In this document: positions 1-7,533 of the stretch, piece by piece
Position numbering within the stretch: position 1 is the first letter of the stretch
How the letters are laid out: each line of letters starts with the position of its first letter
Assembly (NCBI RefSeq): GCF_001667185.1
Contig: NZ_LZIC01000047.1
Span: forward strand, 1 to 64,000
Reading direction: 5' to 3'
DNA length: 64,000 bases
From: Mycobacterium sp. 852002-50816_SCH5313054-b
GTDB lineage: Bacteria > Actinomycetota > Actinomycetes > Mycobacteriales > Mycobacteriaceae
Notes under the pieces: model-generated
Told to the model about the DNA's origin: nothing
Database searches by the model: none
Seen by the model: only the letters and a program-made list of their open reading frames with translations
Position numbers and translations under genes: made by a program

Positions 1-32
1 GAAAACACCCCCAGCCAACAACTGAGGGTGTT
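1..32 (-). terminator. Rho-independent terminator behind tRNA-Leu
   Basis: Arms at 4-14 and 22-32 form an 11-bp stem with one mismatch and a 7-nt loop. Read on the minus strand, the stem is followed by a short T run, so it fits as the terminator of the minus-strand tRNA-Leu gene at 81-163. The T run is cut by the window edge. Confidence 0.6.
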
Positions 33-36
33 CACT

Positions 37-73
37 ATGTCGCGAGACATCTGTCCTCGATGTCTCGCGACAT
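37..73. repeat. Perfect 14-bp inverted repeat next to tRNA-Leu
   Basis: The arm ATGTCGCGAGACAT (37-50) is followed, after a 9-nt spacer, by its exact reverse complement (60-73). It lies 7 nt beyond the 3' end of the tRNA-Leu gene and before the likely terminator. It could be an RNA hairpin in the tRNA precursor, a protein-binding site, or the trace of a mobile element at a tRNA gene. The repeat is certain; its role is unknown. Confidence 0.75.
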
Positions 74-80
74 CACACCG

Positions 81-163
81 TGCGGGCGGAGGGACTCGAA
101 CCCTCACGCTCTTTCGAGCAATGGCACCTAAAGCCATCGCGTATGCCATTTCGCCACGCCCGC
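81..163 (-). tRNA. tRNA-Leu (anticodon UAG)
   Basis: Read on the minus strand this is an 83-nt class II tRNA. The 7-bp acceptor stem GCGGGCG/CGCCCGC carries discriminator A. The anticodon stem ATGGC/GCCAT encloses loop TTTAGGT, giving anticodon TAG. A variable arm is present, and the T arm contains GGTTCGAGTCC. CCA is not encoded. It reads CUA and probably other CUN leucine codons. Confidence 0.95.
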
Positions 164-234
164 AGCGTTGCCGATCGTACCGCGCGGCTTGGACGAATTC
201 GTCGGCCCCAAATCATGAGCGGTACCTTCAAGGG

Positions 235-615
235 GTGCCGACCACCCGCCGTCGCAGGCCCGCGCTGATCGCCTTGGTGATCGTCGCGGCATGCGGCTGC
301 CTGGCCCTGGGCTGGTGGCAGTGGACCAGGTTCCAGTCCGTCTCGGGCAGCTTCCAGAACCTGGGCTACGCGCTGCAGTGGCCGCTGTTCGCCTGGTTCT
401 GCGTGTACGCCTACCGCAAGTTCGTCCGTTACGAGGAGGCGCCACCGGAACCGCACCGCAGCGGCGAGATGACCGAGATACCCGCCGGCCTGCTGCCCGA
501 GCGGCCGAGGCCGGTGCAGCCGCCGCCCGACGATCCCGCGCTGCGGGAGTACAACGCCTATCTGGCTGAGCTCGCCAAAAATGATGCCGAGAAGCAGAAC
601 AGGACCACCGCATGA
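235..615 (+). CDS. lprD: LprD-like putative lipoprotein or membrane protein
   Basis: 126 residues, the length of M. tuberculosis LprD (Rv1343c), with the same start region (TTRRRRPALIALVI). The GTG start is chosen from that match; in-frame codons further upstream would run through the tRNA gene. A hydrophobic N-terminal segment contains VAAC, a possible lipobox. A second hydrophobic segment follows (around residues 45-60), then a charged proline-rich tail. The LGWWQWTRF stretch recalls the start of SURF1-like proteins, which is only a resemblance. It overlaps the next gene by 4 nt (ATGA). Molecular function is unknown. Confidence 0.85.
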   Translation: MPTTRRRRPALIALVIVAACGCLALGWWQWTRFQSVSGSFQNLGYALQWPLFAWFCVYAYRKFVRYEEAPPEPHRSGEMTEIPAGLLPERPRPVQPPPDDPALREYNAYLAELAKNDAEKQNRTTA

Positions 616-962
616 CCACACCCGAGACACCCGGCGCGCAGGCGCCCGCCTTCCCCGTCGAGAAGATCCGCACCGCGCTGCTCGGCTATCGGATCATGGC
701 GTGGACGACGGGTCTGTGGCTGATCGCGCTGTGCTACGAGATCGTGTCGCACCTGGTTTTCCACCACGAGATCCGGTGGATCGAGGTGGTACACGGCTGG
801 GTGTACTTCGTCTACGTGCTGGCGGCGTTCAACCTCGCGATCAAGGTCCGCTGGCCGATCGGCAAGACCATCGGGGTGCTGCTGTCGGGCACCATCCCGC
901 TGCTCGGCATCATCGTCGAGCACTTCCAGACCAAGAACGTCAAGGCGCGCTTCGGGCTGTAA
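612..962 (+). CDS. DUF3817 integral membrane protein (Rv1342c-like)
   Basis: 116 residues with three hydrophobic segments and the DUF3817 pattern (GYRIMAWTTGLWL near the start, EVVHGWVYFVYV in the middle, GIIVEHF near the end). It starts inside the stop codon of lprD, so the two are probably translated together. The family is widespread in actinobacteria as a small membrane protein of unknown function. It converges on rdgB, with 10 nt between the stops. Confidence 0.85.
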   Translation: MTTPETPGAQAPAFPVEKIRTALLGYRIMAWTTGLWLIALCYEIVSHLVFHHEIRWIEVVHGWVYFVYVLAAFNLAIKVRWPIGKTIGVLLSGTIPLLGIIVEHFQTKNVKARFGL

Positions 963-972
963 GACGCCGGCT

Positions 973-1587
973 TCAGGCACGCGGCGCCGCCAAGTCCCGC
1001 AGGGCCGGCACCAACAGCGCCAGCGCCCGTCCGCGGTGCGACACCGCATCCTTCTCCGCGGGGCTGAGTTGCGCCGCGGTCCGGTCGCCGCCAGAAGGGA
1101 GGAACACCGGGTCGTAGCCGAACCCACCGTCGCCGCGGGCCTCCCGCGCGATGGCGCCCGGCCACTCGCCGCGGACGACGACCTCGCCGGACGGCGACAC
1201 GAGCGCGCAGGCCGACACGAACGCCGCGCCGCGCCGTTCGTCGGGAACATCACGCAACTGAGCCAGCAGCAGCGCGGTGTTGGCGGCGTCGTCGCCGTGG
1301 TGACCGGACCAGCGCGCCGACAGCACGCCCGGCATCCCGTTCAACGCGGCCACCTCCAAACCGGAGTCGTCGGCCACACAAGCCAGGCCCGTCGCGGCGA
1401 ACGCATCCCGCGCTTTCGCCAGCGCGTTGTCCTCGAACGTCGCAGCGGTTTCGGGCGCTTCGTCGAACGGCGCGACGTCGTTGAGCGAGACCAGCGTCAA
1501 ACCCGACAAACCGGCGCCGTCGAGCACCCGGCGCAGCTCGGCCAGCTTCTTGGGGTTGCGGCTGGCAACCAGCAGGCGGGTCGTCAT
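973..1587 (-). CDS. rdgB: Non-canonical purine NTP pyrophosphatase (RdgB/HAM1)
   Basis: 204 residues, orthologous to Rv1341. The family hydrolyses dITP, ITP and XTP to monophosphates and keeps deaminated purines out of nucleic acids. The N-terminal ASRNPKKLAEL motif, the DDSGLEV motif around residues 75-81 and the FGYDPVF and SHRGRAL motifs are all present. In M. tuberculosis it directly follows rph; here about 0.7 kb of other sequence separates them, so it may have its own promoter. Confidence 0.95.
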   Translation of the reverse strand: MTTRLLVASRNPKKLAELRRVLDGAGLSGLTLVSLNDVAPFDEAPETAATFEDNALAKARDAFAATGLACVADDSGLEVAALNGMPGVLSARWSGHHGDDAANTALLLAQLRDVPDERRGAAFVSACALVSPSGEVVVRGEWPGAIAREARGDGGFGYDPVFLPSGGDRTAAQLSPAEKDAVSHRGRALALLVPALRDLAAPRA

Positions 1588-1746
1588 CTATTCCCAAACA
1601 CGCGTTTGGGCCGTTGCCGATGCACCCCGGCCACCTTACGGACTGCGAGATATGGGTCCGCGGCGCGAACCACATTGAGCAGTGCCGGGACGGCGTAGAA
1701 CGCAACACGCTGCGCAAGGAATAGGCAAGGCGACGAAGTAGCTTCG
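1584..1746 (-). pseudogene. Possible 3' fragment of an unidentified gene upstream of rdgB
   Basis: An open minus-strand frame gives about 45 plausible residues ending in RQRPKRVFGNR. Its TGA overlaps the rdgB ATG by 4 nt (ATGA), the coupling style used throughout this window. Further upstream the frame runs antisense into the Ddn-like gene, so a whole gene is not possible. I do not recognise the family. It may be a chance frame; the rdgB-rph spacing argues for remodelling here. Confidence 0.22.
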
Positions 1747-1752
1747 TCAAGG

Positions 1753-2196
1753 GTGCCGCAAAAACCCGATAACGAGGCGCTGAAGGCGCTCAACAACAAC
1801 ATCACCGACGAGTTTCGCGCCAACGCCGGCAAGGTCGGCGGGCGATTCGAGGGCAATGAACTGTTGCTACTCACTACGAAGGGCGCGAAATCCGGCGAGC
1901 CGCGCGTCGCGCCGCTGGTGGTTTTCCGTATCGAGGGCAAGCTGCTGATCGTCGCGGGTTACGGTGGCGCCGACGTCAACCCGGGGTGGGTGCACAACCT
2001 GCGGGCCAACCCGCGAGCGCGCGTTGAAGTCGCCACCGGCTCGTTCGACGTCGTCGCGCACGAGCTCGACTCGTCCGAACGTCAGGCGGTCATCCCCAAG
2101 ATCAACGTGACCGTACCCGCGTTCGCATTCGAGAACTACCAGTCGAAGACCACCCGCGTCATCCCGATATTCGAGCTGCGGAAGGACTCGTCATGA
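1753..2196 (+). CDS. Ddn-family deazaflavin (F420)-dependent nitroreductase-like protein
   Basis: 147 residues of the split beta-barrel DUF385/Ddn family. The marks are LLLLTTKGAKSGEPRVAPLV around residues 37-56, the GYGGADVNPGWVHNL segment around 69-83 and NPRARVEV just after. Members bind F420H2 and reduce quinones or, in Ddn, the prodrug pretomanid; the substrate of this paralogue cannot be read from sequence. It lies opposite to its neighbours, between rdgB and rph, where M. tuberculosis has no gene, so it is a lineage-specific addition. The GTG start has only a weak AAGG ahead of it. Confidence 0.85.
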   Translation: MPQKPDNEALKALNNNITDEFRANAGKVGGRFEGNELLLLTTKGAKSGEPRVAPLVVFRIEGKLLIVAGYGGADVNPGWVHNLRANPRARVEVATGSFDVVAHELDSSERQAVIPKINVTVPAFAFENYQSKTTRVIPIFELRKDSS

Positions 2197-2258
2197 CCGA
2201 CCGGAAGGGGCCTCGTCTTGGCTTCGGTGGCAGCGGTGGTGGACCGCTGGGCAGTTAG
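2193..2258 (+). CDS. 21-codon frame coupled to the Ddn-like gene, possibly a truncated oxidoreductase start
   Basis: ATG overlaps the stop of the Ddn-like gene (ATGA) and encodes MTDRKGPRLGFGG followed by a short glycine-rich tail and stop. RLGFGG...PLG resembles the start of aldo/keto reductases, so this may be the 5' remnant of a deleted gene. No continuation is visible downstream before rph. A genuine micropeptide is the alternative. Confidence 0.3.
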   Translation: MTDRKGPRLGFGGSGGGPLGS

Positions 2259-2289
2259 GCCAAGGTGCGACTGGTTACCAGCAGCCGAC

Positions 2290-3069
<780 letters not shown>

Positions 3070-3075
3070 CCAGTA

Positions 3076-3081
3076 ACCCTA
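3076..3081 (-). promoter_or_regulatory. -10 box for a leaderless rph transcript
   Basis: TAGGGT on the minus strand lies 6 nt before the rph GTG. A start about 7 nt downstream of a TANNNT box would place +1 on the start codon. No Shine-Dalgarno sequence is seen. Confidence 0.55.
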
Positions 3082-3096
3082 GCCAACGCCGGGTGC

Positions 3097-3879
3097 TCAG
3101 ACCCTTTCGGAGCGGCGGACATCGAACGTCTCGCCGCATACCACCGCGTGCACGGGACCGTCGAACTCGGCCTTGGCCTCGCTGATCACGTCCTCGCGCG
3201 AAGTCCACGGCGGAATGTGGGTCAACAACAGCTCGTGAACGCCGGCCTGGGCCGCAACCCGGCCGGCCTCCGTGCCCGACAGGTGCAGCGCGGGCGGGCG
3301 ATCCGGCGCGTGCGTCCAGGAGGCCTCGCAGAGGAAAACGTCGGCGCCGCGCGCCAGCTCGACGAGCTGGTCGCAGAGGCCGGTGTCACCGCTGTAGACG
3401 AACGAGGCGCCGCTGGGATCGGTGATCCTCATGCCGTACGACTCCGTGGGATGCGCCACCACGCGCGGCATCACCGTGAGCGCGCCGAACGTCACCGGCT
3501 CACCGTCGACCCAGTGGTGCACCTCGAATATGTCCGAGCAATCGTCGATCTCGCCGCCATAGGGAGACGACGCGGCACCCAGCCGCGACCAGGTGTCCCC
3601 GGGCCCGTACAACAACGCCTTCCCGAGCGGCTTCGACGGATGGTAACGGCGCCACACGAACAAGCCGGGCACATCCAGGCAGTGGTCGGCGTGCAAATGT
3701 GACAGCAGCACGTGAACCGAACCGGGGTCGGCGTAGCGTTGCAGCGCGCCCAATACACCCCCGCCGAAGTCGAGGACCAACGGCGGGGTATCCGGCGCCC
3801 GAAGCAGATAACCCGATGCAGGCGAATCCGGACCGGTCACGCTGCCCGAGCAGCCGAGCACGGTTATTCGCACGGACAC
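3097..3879 (-). CDS. Metallo-beta-lactamase-fold cyclic nucleotide phosphodiesterase (Rv1339-like)
   Basis: 260 residues. The family signature SHLHADHCLD (HxHxDH) binds the two metals; further metal ligands are in AHPTES, YSGDTG and LLTHIPPW. M. tuberculosis Rv1339 has been reported as an atypical class II cAMP phosphodiesterase, and RNase Z-like proteins share the fold. Being close to a membrane adenylate cyclase gene (23684-25309) in the same chromosomal neighbourhood is suggestive but not an operon link. It ends 27 nt before the rph start on the same strand. Confidence 0.9.
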   Translation of the reverse strand: MSVRITVLGCSGSVTGPDSPASGYLLRAPDTPPLVLDFGGGVLGALQRYADPGSVHVLLSHLHADHCLDVPGLFVWRRYHPSKPLGKALLYGPGDTWSRLGAASSPYGGEIDDCSDIFEVHHWVDGEPVTFGALTVMPRVVAHPTESYGMRITDPSGASFVYSGDTGLCDQLVELARGADVFLCEASWTHAPDRPPALHLSGTEAGRVAAQAGVHELLLTHIPPWTSREDVISEAKAEFDGPVHAVVCGETFDVRRSERV

Positions 3880-3951
3880 TACTGTGCCATGCCCGATCGC
3901 ACGATGGAGAAAACATCGCCGCTTTGATGTGACCAGAATCTCCCCGCCACG

Positions 3952-4791
3952 CTAGCGCGCGCGGGATTGCTGCACCGGGTGAACGCCCGTCACCGCGGGA
4001 CCCAGGAATCGCGCCGCAAGTTTGGTGAACGCCTCGGGGTCGCCCGTGGCCTCGAACACGCGGGTGGCCGATGGCGCCTCATGGGGACGCAGCAGATCGC
4101 GTTCGGTGAGCACCCGAAGTACTTCCTTGGCCGTCTCCTCGGCGCTGGAAACCAGCGTCACGTTCTCGCCCATCGCCAGCTGGATGAGTCCGGACAGCAG
4201 CGGATAGTGCGTGCACCCCAGCACCAGCGTGTCGACCTGCGCGCGCTGCAGCGGTTCCAGATAGCCCTCGGCCAGCCCGAGCACCTGACGTCCGCTGGTC
4301 ACCCCGCGCTCGACGAAGTCGACGAACCGCGGGCAGGCCACCGCGGTGATCTCCGTGTCGCGGGCGGCGGCGAAGGCGTCCTGATAGGCGTGCGAGTTGA
4401 TGGTCGCCCGGGTGCCGATGACGCCGATCCGACCGCTGCGCGTGGTGGCGACCGCGCGGCGCACCGCCGGCAAGATCACCTCGACGACGGGCACGTCGTA
4501 GCGCTCGCGGGCGTCGCGCAGGCAGGCCGCGGACGCCGTGTTGCAGGCGATCACCAGGGCCTTGACGCCGCGCTCGACCAGGTCGTCACCGATGGCCAGC
4601 GCGTGGGCGCGGACCTCGGAGATCGGGAGCGGACCGTAGGGGCCGTTGGCGGTGTCACCGACATAGATCATGTCCTCGTCGGGCAGCTGATCGATGATCG
4701 CGCGCGCGACGGTCAGCCCCCCGACGCCGGAGTCGAAAACCCCGACGGGCGCCCGGGGTCCCCGCCCGCAGGCAGGGGACGGCGAGCTCAT
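3952..4791 (-). CDS. murI: Glutamate racemase
   Basis: 279 residues. MurI makes D-glutamate for peptidoglycan. Signatures are [15 protein letters not shown] near the N-terminus, [11 protein letters not shown], and the two catalytic cysteines in IACNTASAA and LGCTHYPLL. The ATG overlaps the rhomboid stop codon (ATGA), which fixes this start instead of longer in-frame versions. The N-terminus is slightly longer than in M. tuberculosis ([14 protein letters not shown]). Confidence 0.96.
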   Translation of the reverse strand: MSSPSPACGRGPRAPVGVFDSGVGGLTVARAIIDQLPDEDMIYVGDTANGPYGPLPISEVRAHALAIGDDLVERGVKALVIACNTASAACLRDARERYDVPVVEVILPAVRRAVATTRSGRIGVIGTRATINSHAYQDAFAAARDTEITAVACPRFVDFVERGVTSGRQVLGLAEGYLEPLQRAQVDTLVLGCTHYPLLSGLIQLAMGENVTLVSSAEETAKEVLRVLTERDLLRPHEAPSATRVFEATGDPEAFTKLAARFLGPAVTGVHPVQQSRAR

Positions 4792-5453
4792 GTCTTGGGG
4801 CGCCGTGCCCCGGCTTTCTTCGATGCGCGCGCCTTGCGCTCCGGGCCGGACAGGACATAGGCGGCCAGGACGCCCGCCACCGCGCCACACAGATGTCCCT
4901 GCCAGGACACGCCGCCGCACTTGTCCAGGACGGGCACCGCGCTCACCAGGATGCCGCCGTAGGCGAACAACACCACCAGGCCCGTGACGATGTCCCAGAA
5001 CCTGCGCACGAATATCCCGAACACCAGCAGGAACGTCAGCCAGCCGAAGATGAGGCCGGAGGCCCCGATGTGGTCGGACTCAAAGCGGCAGCCGCCCCAG
5101 TTGCCGATGAGCCAGGTGCCGAAGCCGCCGACGATCCACACGATCGCGGTGGCCCAGACGAACCGGGACATGCCGGCCAGCGTCATCAGGAAGCCCAGCA
5201 CCAGGGCGGGCACGGTGTTGGCCAACAGGTGCGTCCAGCTCGCGTGCAGGAAGGGCGCCCAGATGATCCCCCACAGCCCGTCGGCTTCCAACGGCCTGAT
5301 GCCGTTGCCGTCCAGCGAATGGTTCATCAGCTGATCGATCAGCTCGACGAGGTACAGCAACGCCACGAACGTGAGGATCGTCGCGCCGCCGACCGCCCAC
5401 TGGGGTCGCTTCTTCGACGGGGTCGCTGGCGCCCGCGGATGTCCTTGGGTCAT
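4788..5453 (-). CDS. Rhomboid-family intramembrane serine protease (Rv1337-like)
   Basis: 221 residues with about six membrane segments. The catalytic serine lies in GASGLIFG and the partner histidine in WQGHLCGA; the loop-1 region [15 protein letters not shown] carries the usual His and Asn. Rhomboids cut single-pass membrane proteins within the bilayer; the substrate is unknown. The ATG has AGAAGAG about 7 nt upstream. In M. tuberculosis this gene follows mec-cysO-cysM, which are missing here; only about 57 nt separate it from the DmpA-like gene. Confidence 0.93.
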   Translation of the reverse strand: MTQGHPRAPATPSKKRPQWAVGGATILTFVALLYLVELIDQLMNHSLDGNGIRPLEADGLWGIIWAPFLHASWTHLLANTVPALVLGFLMTLAGMSRFVWATAIVWIVGGFGTWLIGNWGGCRFESDHIGASGLIFGWLTFLLVFGIFVRRFWDIVTGLVVLFAYGGILVSAVPVLDKCGGVSWQGHLCGAVAGVLAAYVLSGPERKARASKKAGARRPKT

Positions 5454-5510
5454 AGCTGCTCTTCTCACGCGTTCTCGGCATCGTCAAGGCTACCGGCGAA
5501 GCTGCCTCCG

Positions 5511-6542
5511 TCAGCCGAATGCCCCGGGCAACACGTCGCGGTAGGTGGGGATTCCGGCCACGGCGCCGGCGGCAAACACGCCGACCAGCACCGCGCGGGC
5601 CAGGCAATCGGCCGCGGCAGCCCCTACCTCGGCGATCAGCCCCGTCTCGGGCGAGAACGCGGCGGGCACCGGCTTGGAATCGACGGCCGGGGCCACCTCG
5701 ACCGCCCCGGTCGCGAGCGCGAACACCGTGTCGCCGTCCATCGGCGTGTGCGCCGGACGGATGGTGCGCGCCAGGCCGTCGTGGGCGGCGATCGCGATCC
5801 GCCGGCACGCCGGCGCGCTCAGCGCGGCGTCGGTCGCGACGACGGCGATGGTGGTGTTCAACGGGTTCAGCGCAGAGGGCAACTCCGCATACGCGGCGAT
5901 CTGCGCGGCCGGCGGTGGCGTCAGCGCGAACTCCTCGCTCAGGCTCGCCATCCAGGGCAGGCCGGTCGCGCGGTCGGCGACATCGCCCGCCGAGTTCACG
6001 GCGACGATCGCGCCGACGGTGACGCCGGACGGCAACGTCACAGAGGCCGTCCCGAGCCCGCCCTTGAGGACCCCGGCGCGCGCCCCCACCCCCGCGCCGA
6101 CGGTCCCGACAGCCGTCGGCCCCGCGTCCGCGGCTTCGCACGCCGCGTAGCCGAACTCGGCCGTCGGCCGGCAGTCCCAGCCGCCTACCGGCAGGTCGAA
6201 GATCACCGCCCCCGGCACGATGGGCACCACGCCGCCGTCCAGGCTAACGCCGCGTTCGTGTTCCTCCAGCCAGCGCATCACGCCGTCGGCGGCCGCCAGG
6301 CCGTAGGCGCTGCCGCCCGCGAGCAACACCGCGTCGACGAAGCGCACGGTGTTGGCCGGGTCCAGCAGATCGGTCTCGCGGGTACCGGGCGCACCGCCGC
6401 GGCAATCGACCCCGCACACTGTCCCGGGCGGGGTGAGCACGACCGTAACGCCGCAGGCCCAGCCCGCTCCCAACGACGCGTCGGGGTCGAGCCGCTGGTG
6501 GTGACCGACGCGGATGCCCCCGACGTCGGTGATGGAGCTCAT
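5511..6542 (-). CDS. DmpA/NylC-like Ntn hydrolase, peptidase S58 family (Rv1333-like)
   Basis: 343 residues, orthologous to Rv1333. The opening ITDVGGIRVGHH, the LAGGSAYGLAAADG segment and the LKGGLGTAS segment are family marks. The pair Asn-Thr in LNTTIAVVATD (around residues 229-230) aligns with the self-cleavage position of NylC, so the protein is probably processed into two chains with Thr as nucleophile. Relatives are aminopeptidases or amide hydrolases; the substrate here is unknown. The ATG overlaps the stop of the upstream DUF2017 gene (ATGA). Confidence 0.9.
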   Translation of the reverse strand: MSSITDVGGIRVGHHQRLDPDASLGAGWACGVTVVLTPPGTVCGVDCRGGAPGTRETDLLDPANTVRFVDAVLLAGGSAYGLAAADGVMRWLEEHERGVSLDGGVVPIVPGAVIFDLPVGGWDCRPTAEFGYAACEAADAGPTAVGTVGAGVGARAGVLKGGLGTASVTLPSGVTVGAIVAVNSAGDVADRATGLPWMASLSEEFALTPPPAAQIAAYAELPSALNPLNTTIAVVATDAALSAPACRRIAIAAHDGLARTIRPAHTPMDGDTVFALATGAVEVAPAVDSKPVPAAFSPETGLIAEVGAAAADCLARAVLVGVFAAGAVAGIPTYRDVLPGAFG

Positions 6543-7147
6543 CCGGCCGGCTTCCCCATCAGCGCGAGGACCAGGTACTCCTGCAGGACGGTCAACCACT
6601 GGTAAACGTCGAAGTGCACGGCCAACGGATGGTCGGCCGGGAGGCGCTCCGGACCTTCCGGCCCGATGTCGAGCATGACCCCCAGCGTCAACCGAATGTC
6701 GTTGACGGCCGCGATCCAGGCATTCGCTTGTTCCTCGGTCAGCTCGAAACGGCCGCCGTTGTCCGGAACAGTATCCAGAAGCTTTTGCGCGGCTGCGCGT
6801 TTGGCATCGATGATGTCCGGCTCGTGCAGGCTGCGCAGCGCGGCGTTGAGGCTGTCAGGGGTATCGCCGGAGGAGGCGGCGCCGGCGTCGTCGCGGCCCT
6901 CGGTGTCGTCCGGCTTGTGGAAATCCGGCAGCAGCCGACGCAACGTCGGGTCGCCCGGCGGTTCGGCGTTGCCCGTCTTGATGCCGGTGATCTCCTCGAG
7001 TTCGTCTGTGGGGGCGGAAGATTCGCGCTCGTCGAGCAGGCCGATCATGGCGCTGACGAGGTTCTTGAGCAGGGCGGCCTCGTGTGAGGCCAAGCCGGAC
7101 CGAAAACGGGGACCGTTGGCGGTCTCGACGCGCTTCCATTTGCGCAC
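6539..7147 (-). CDS. DUF2017 protein (Rv1332-like)
   Basis: 202 residues from a GTG chosen because RKWKRVE matches the start of Rv1332; longer in-frame starts would reach into clpS. It is soluble-looking, with an acidic linker around residues 45-90 and a helical C-terminal half containing WIAAVNDIRLTLG. The family nearly always follows clpS, as here (25 nt after the clpS stop), pointing to a role linked to ClpS/ClpC proteolysis, but this is inference from context. Confidence 0.9.
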   Translation of the reverse strand: MRKWKRVETANGPRFRSGLASHEAALLKNLVSAMIGLLDERESSAPTDELEEITGIKTGNAEPPGDPTLRRLLPDFHKPDDTEGRDDAGAASSGDTPDSLNAALRSLHEPDIIDAKRAAAQKLLDTVPDNGGRFELTEEQANAWIAAVNDIRLTLGVMLDIGPEGPERLPADHPLAVHFDVYQWLTVLQEYLVLALMGKPAG

Positions 7148-7172
7148 AAGGAATCCCGGCCGACCTCGAGCC

Positions 7173-7478
7173 TCACCGGTCCTGCTGCAGCGTCGCCCAC
7201 AAACCGGCGGCGTGCAGCTTGGACACGTCAATTTCCATGGATTCGCGACTACCCGCCGTAACGACCGCCTTCCCCTCGTTGTGCACCTGCAGCATCAGCT
7301 TGGTGGCGTGCGGCTCGCTGTAGCCGAACAACTTCTGGAAGACATACGTCACATAGGTCATCAGGTTGACCGGGTCATCCCAAACGATCGTGACCCACGG
7401 GCTGGCCGTGACGCCTACCGGAGCCGACTCGCGTTGTCCGGTAGTGCCCGGCTTGGTGGGCGCTGACGCAACAACCAT
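7173..7478 (-). CDS. clpS: ATP-dependent Clp protease adaptor ClpS
   Basis: 101 residues, the same length as Rv1331. ClpS binds N-end-rule substrates and delivers them to the Clp unfoldase. The core [19 protein letters not shown] with Asp-Asp at the N-degron pocket, and [11 protein letters not shown], are conserved. It is divergent from pncB with about 55 nt between starts. TATCGT 7 nt before the ATG suggests a leaderless transcript. Confidence 0.97.
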   Translation of the reverse strand: MVVASAPTKPGTTGQRESAPVGVTASPWVTIVWDDPVNLMTYVTYVFQKLFGYSEPHATKLMLQVHNEGKAVVTAGSRESMEIDVSKLHAAGLWATLQQDR

Positions 7479-7485
7479 GGCCCCT

Positions 7486-7491
7486 ACGATA
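7486..7491 (-). promoter_or_regulatory. -10 box for clpS
   Basis: TATCGT on the minus strand ends 7 nt before the clpS ATG, so +1 is expected at or next to the start codon. Confidence 0.5.
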
Positions 7492-7521
7492 CCGAGACAC
7501 ACGCCCGCCGCCGCCAGCCGT

Positions 7522-7527
7522 TACCGT
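7522..7527 (+). promoter_or_regulatory. -10 box for leaderless pncB
   Basis: TACCGT lies exactly 6 nt before the pncB ATG; the A of ATG would be +1. It shares a short intergenic region with the divergent clpS promoter. Confidence 0.55.
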
Positions 7528-7533
7528 TGCGGA

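Noticed and set aside
28-234. Upstream extension of lprD to position 28
   Set aside because: It would run through the inverted repeat and the tRNA-Leu gene; the GTG at 235 gives the exact family length.
4893-6605. 570-codon open frame on the plus strand opposite the rhomboid and DmpA-like genes
   Set aside because: High GC keeps antisense frames open; composition is Arg/Gly/His-rich with no domain, and the minus strand carries conserved genes.
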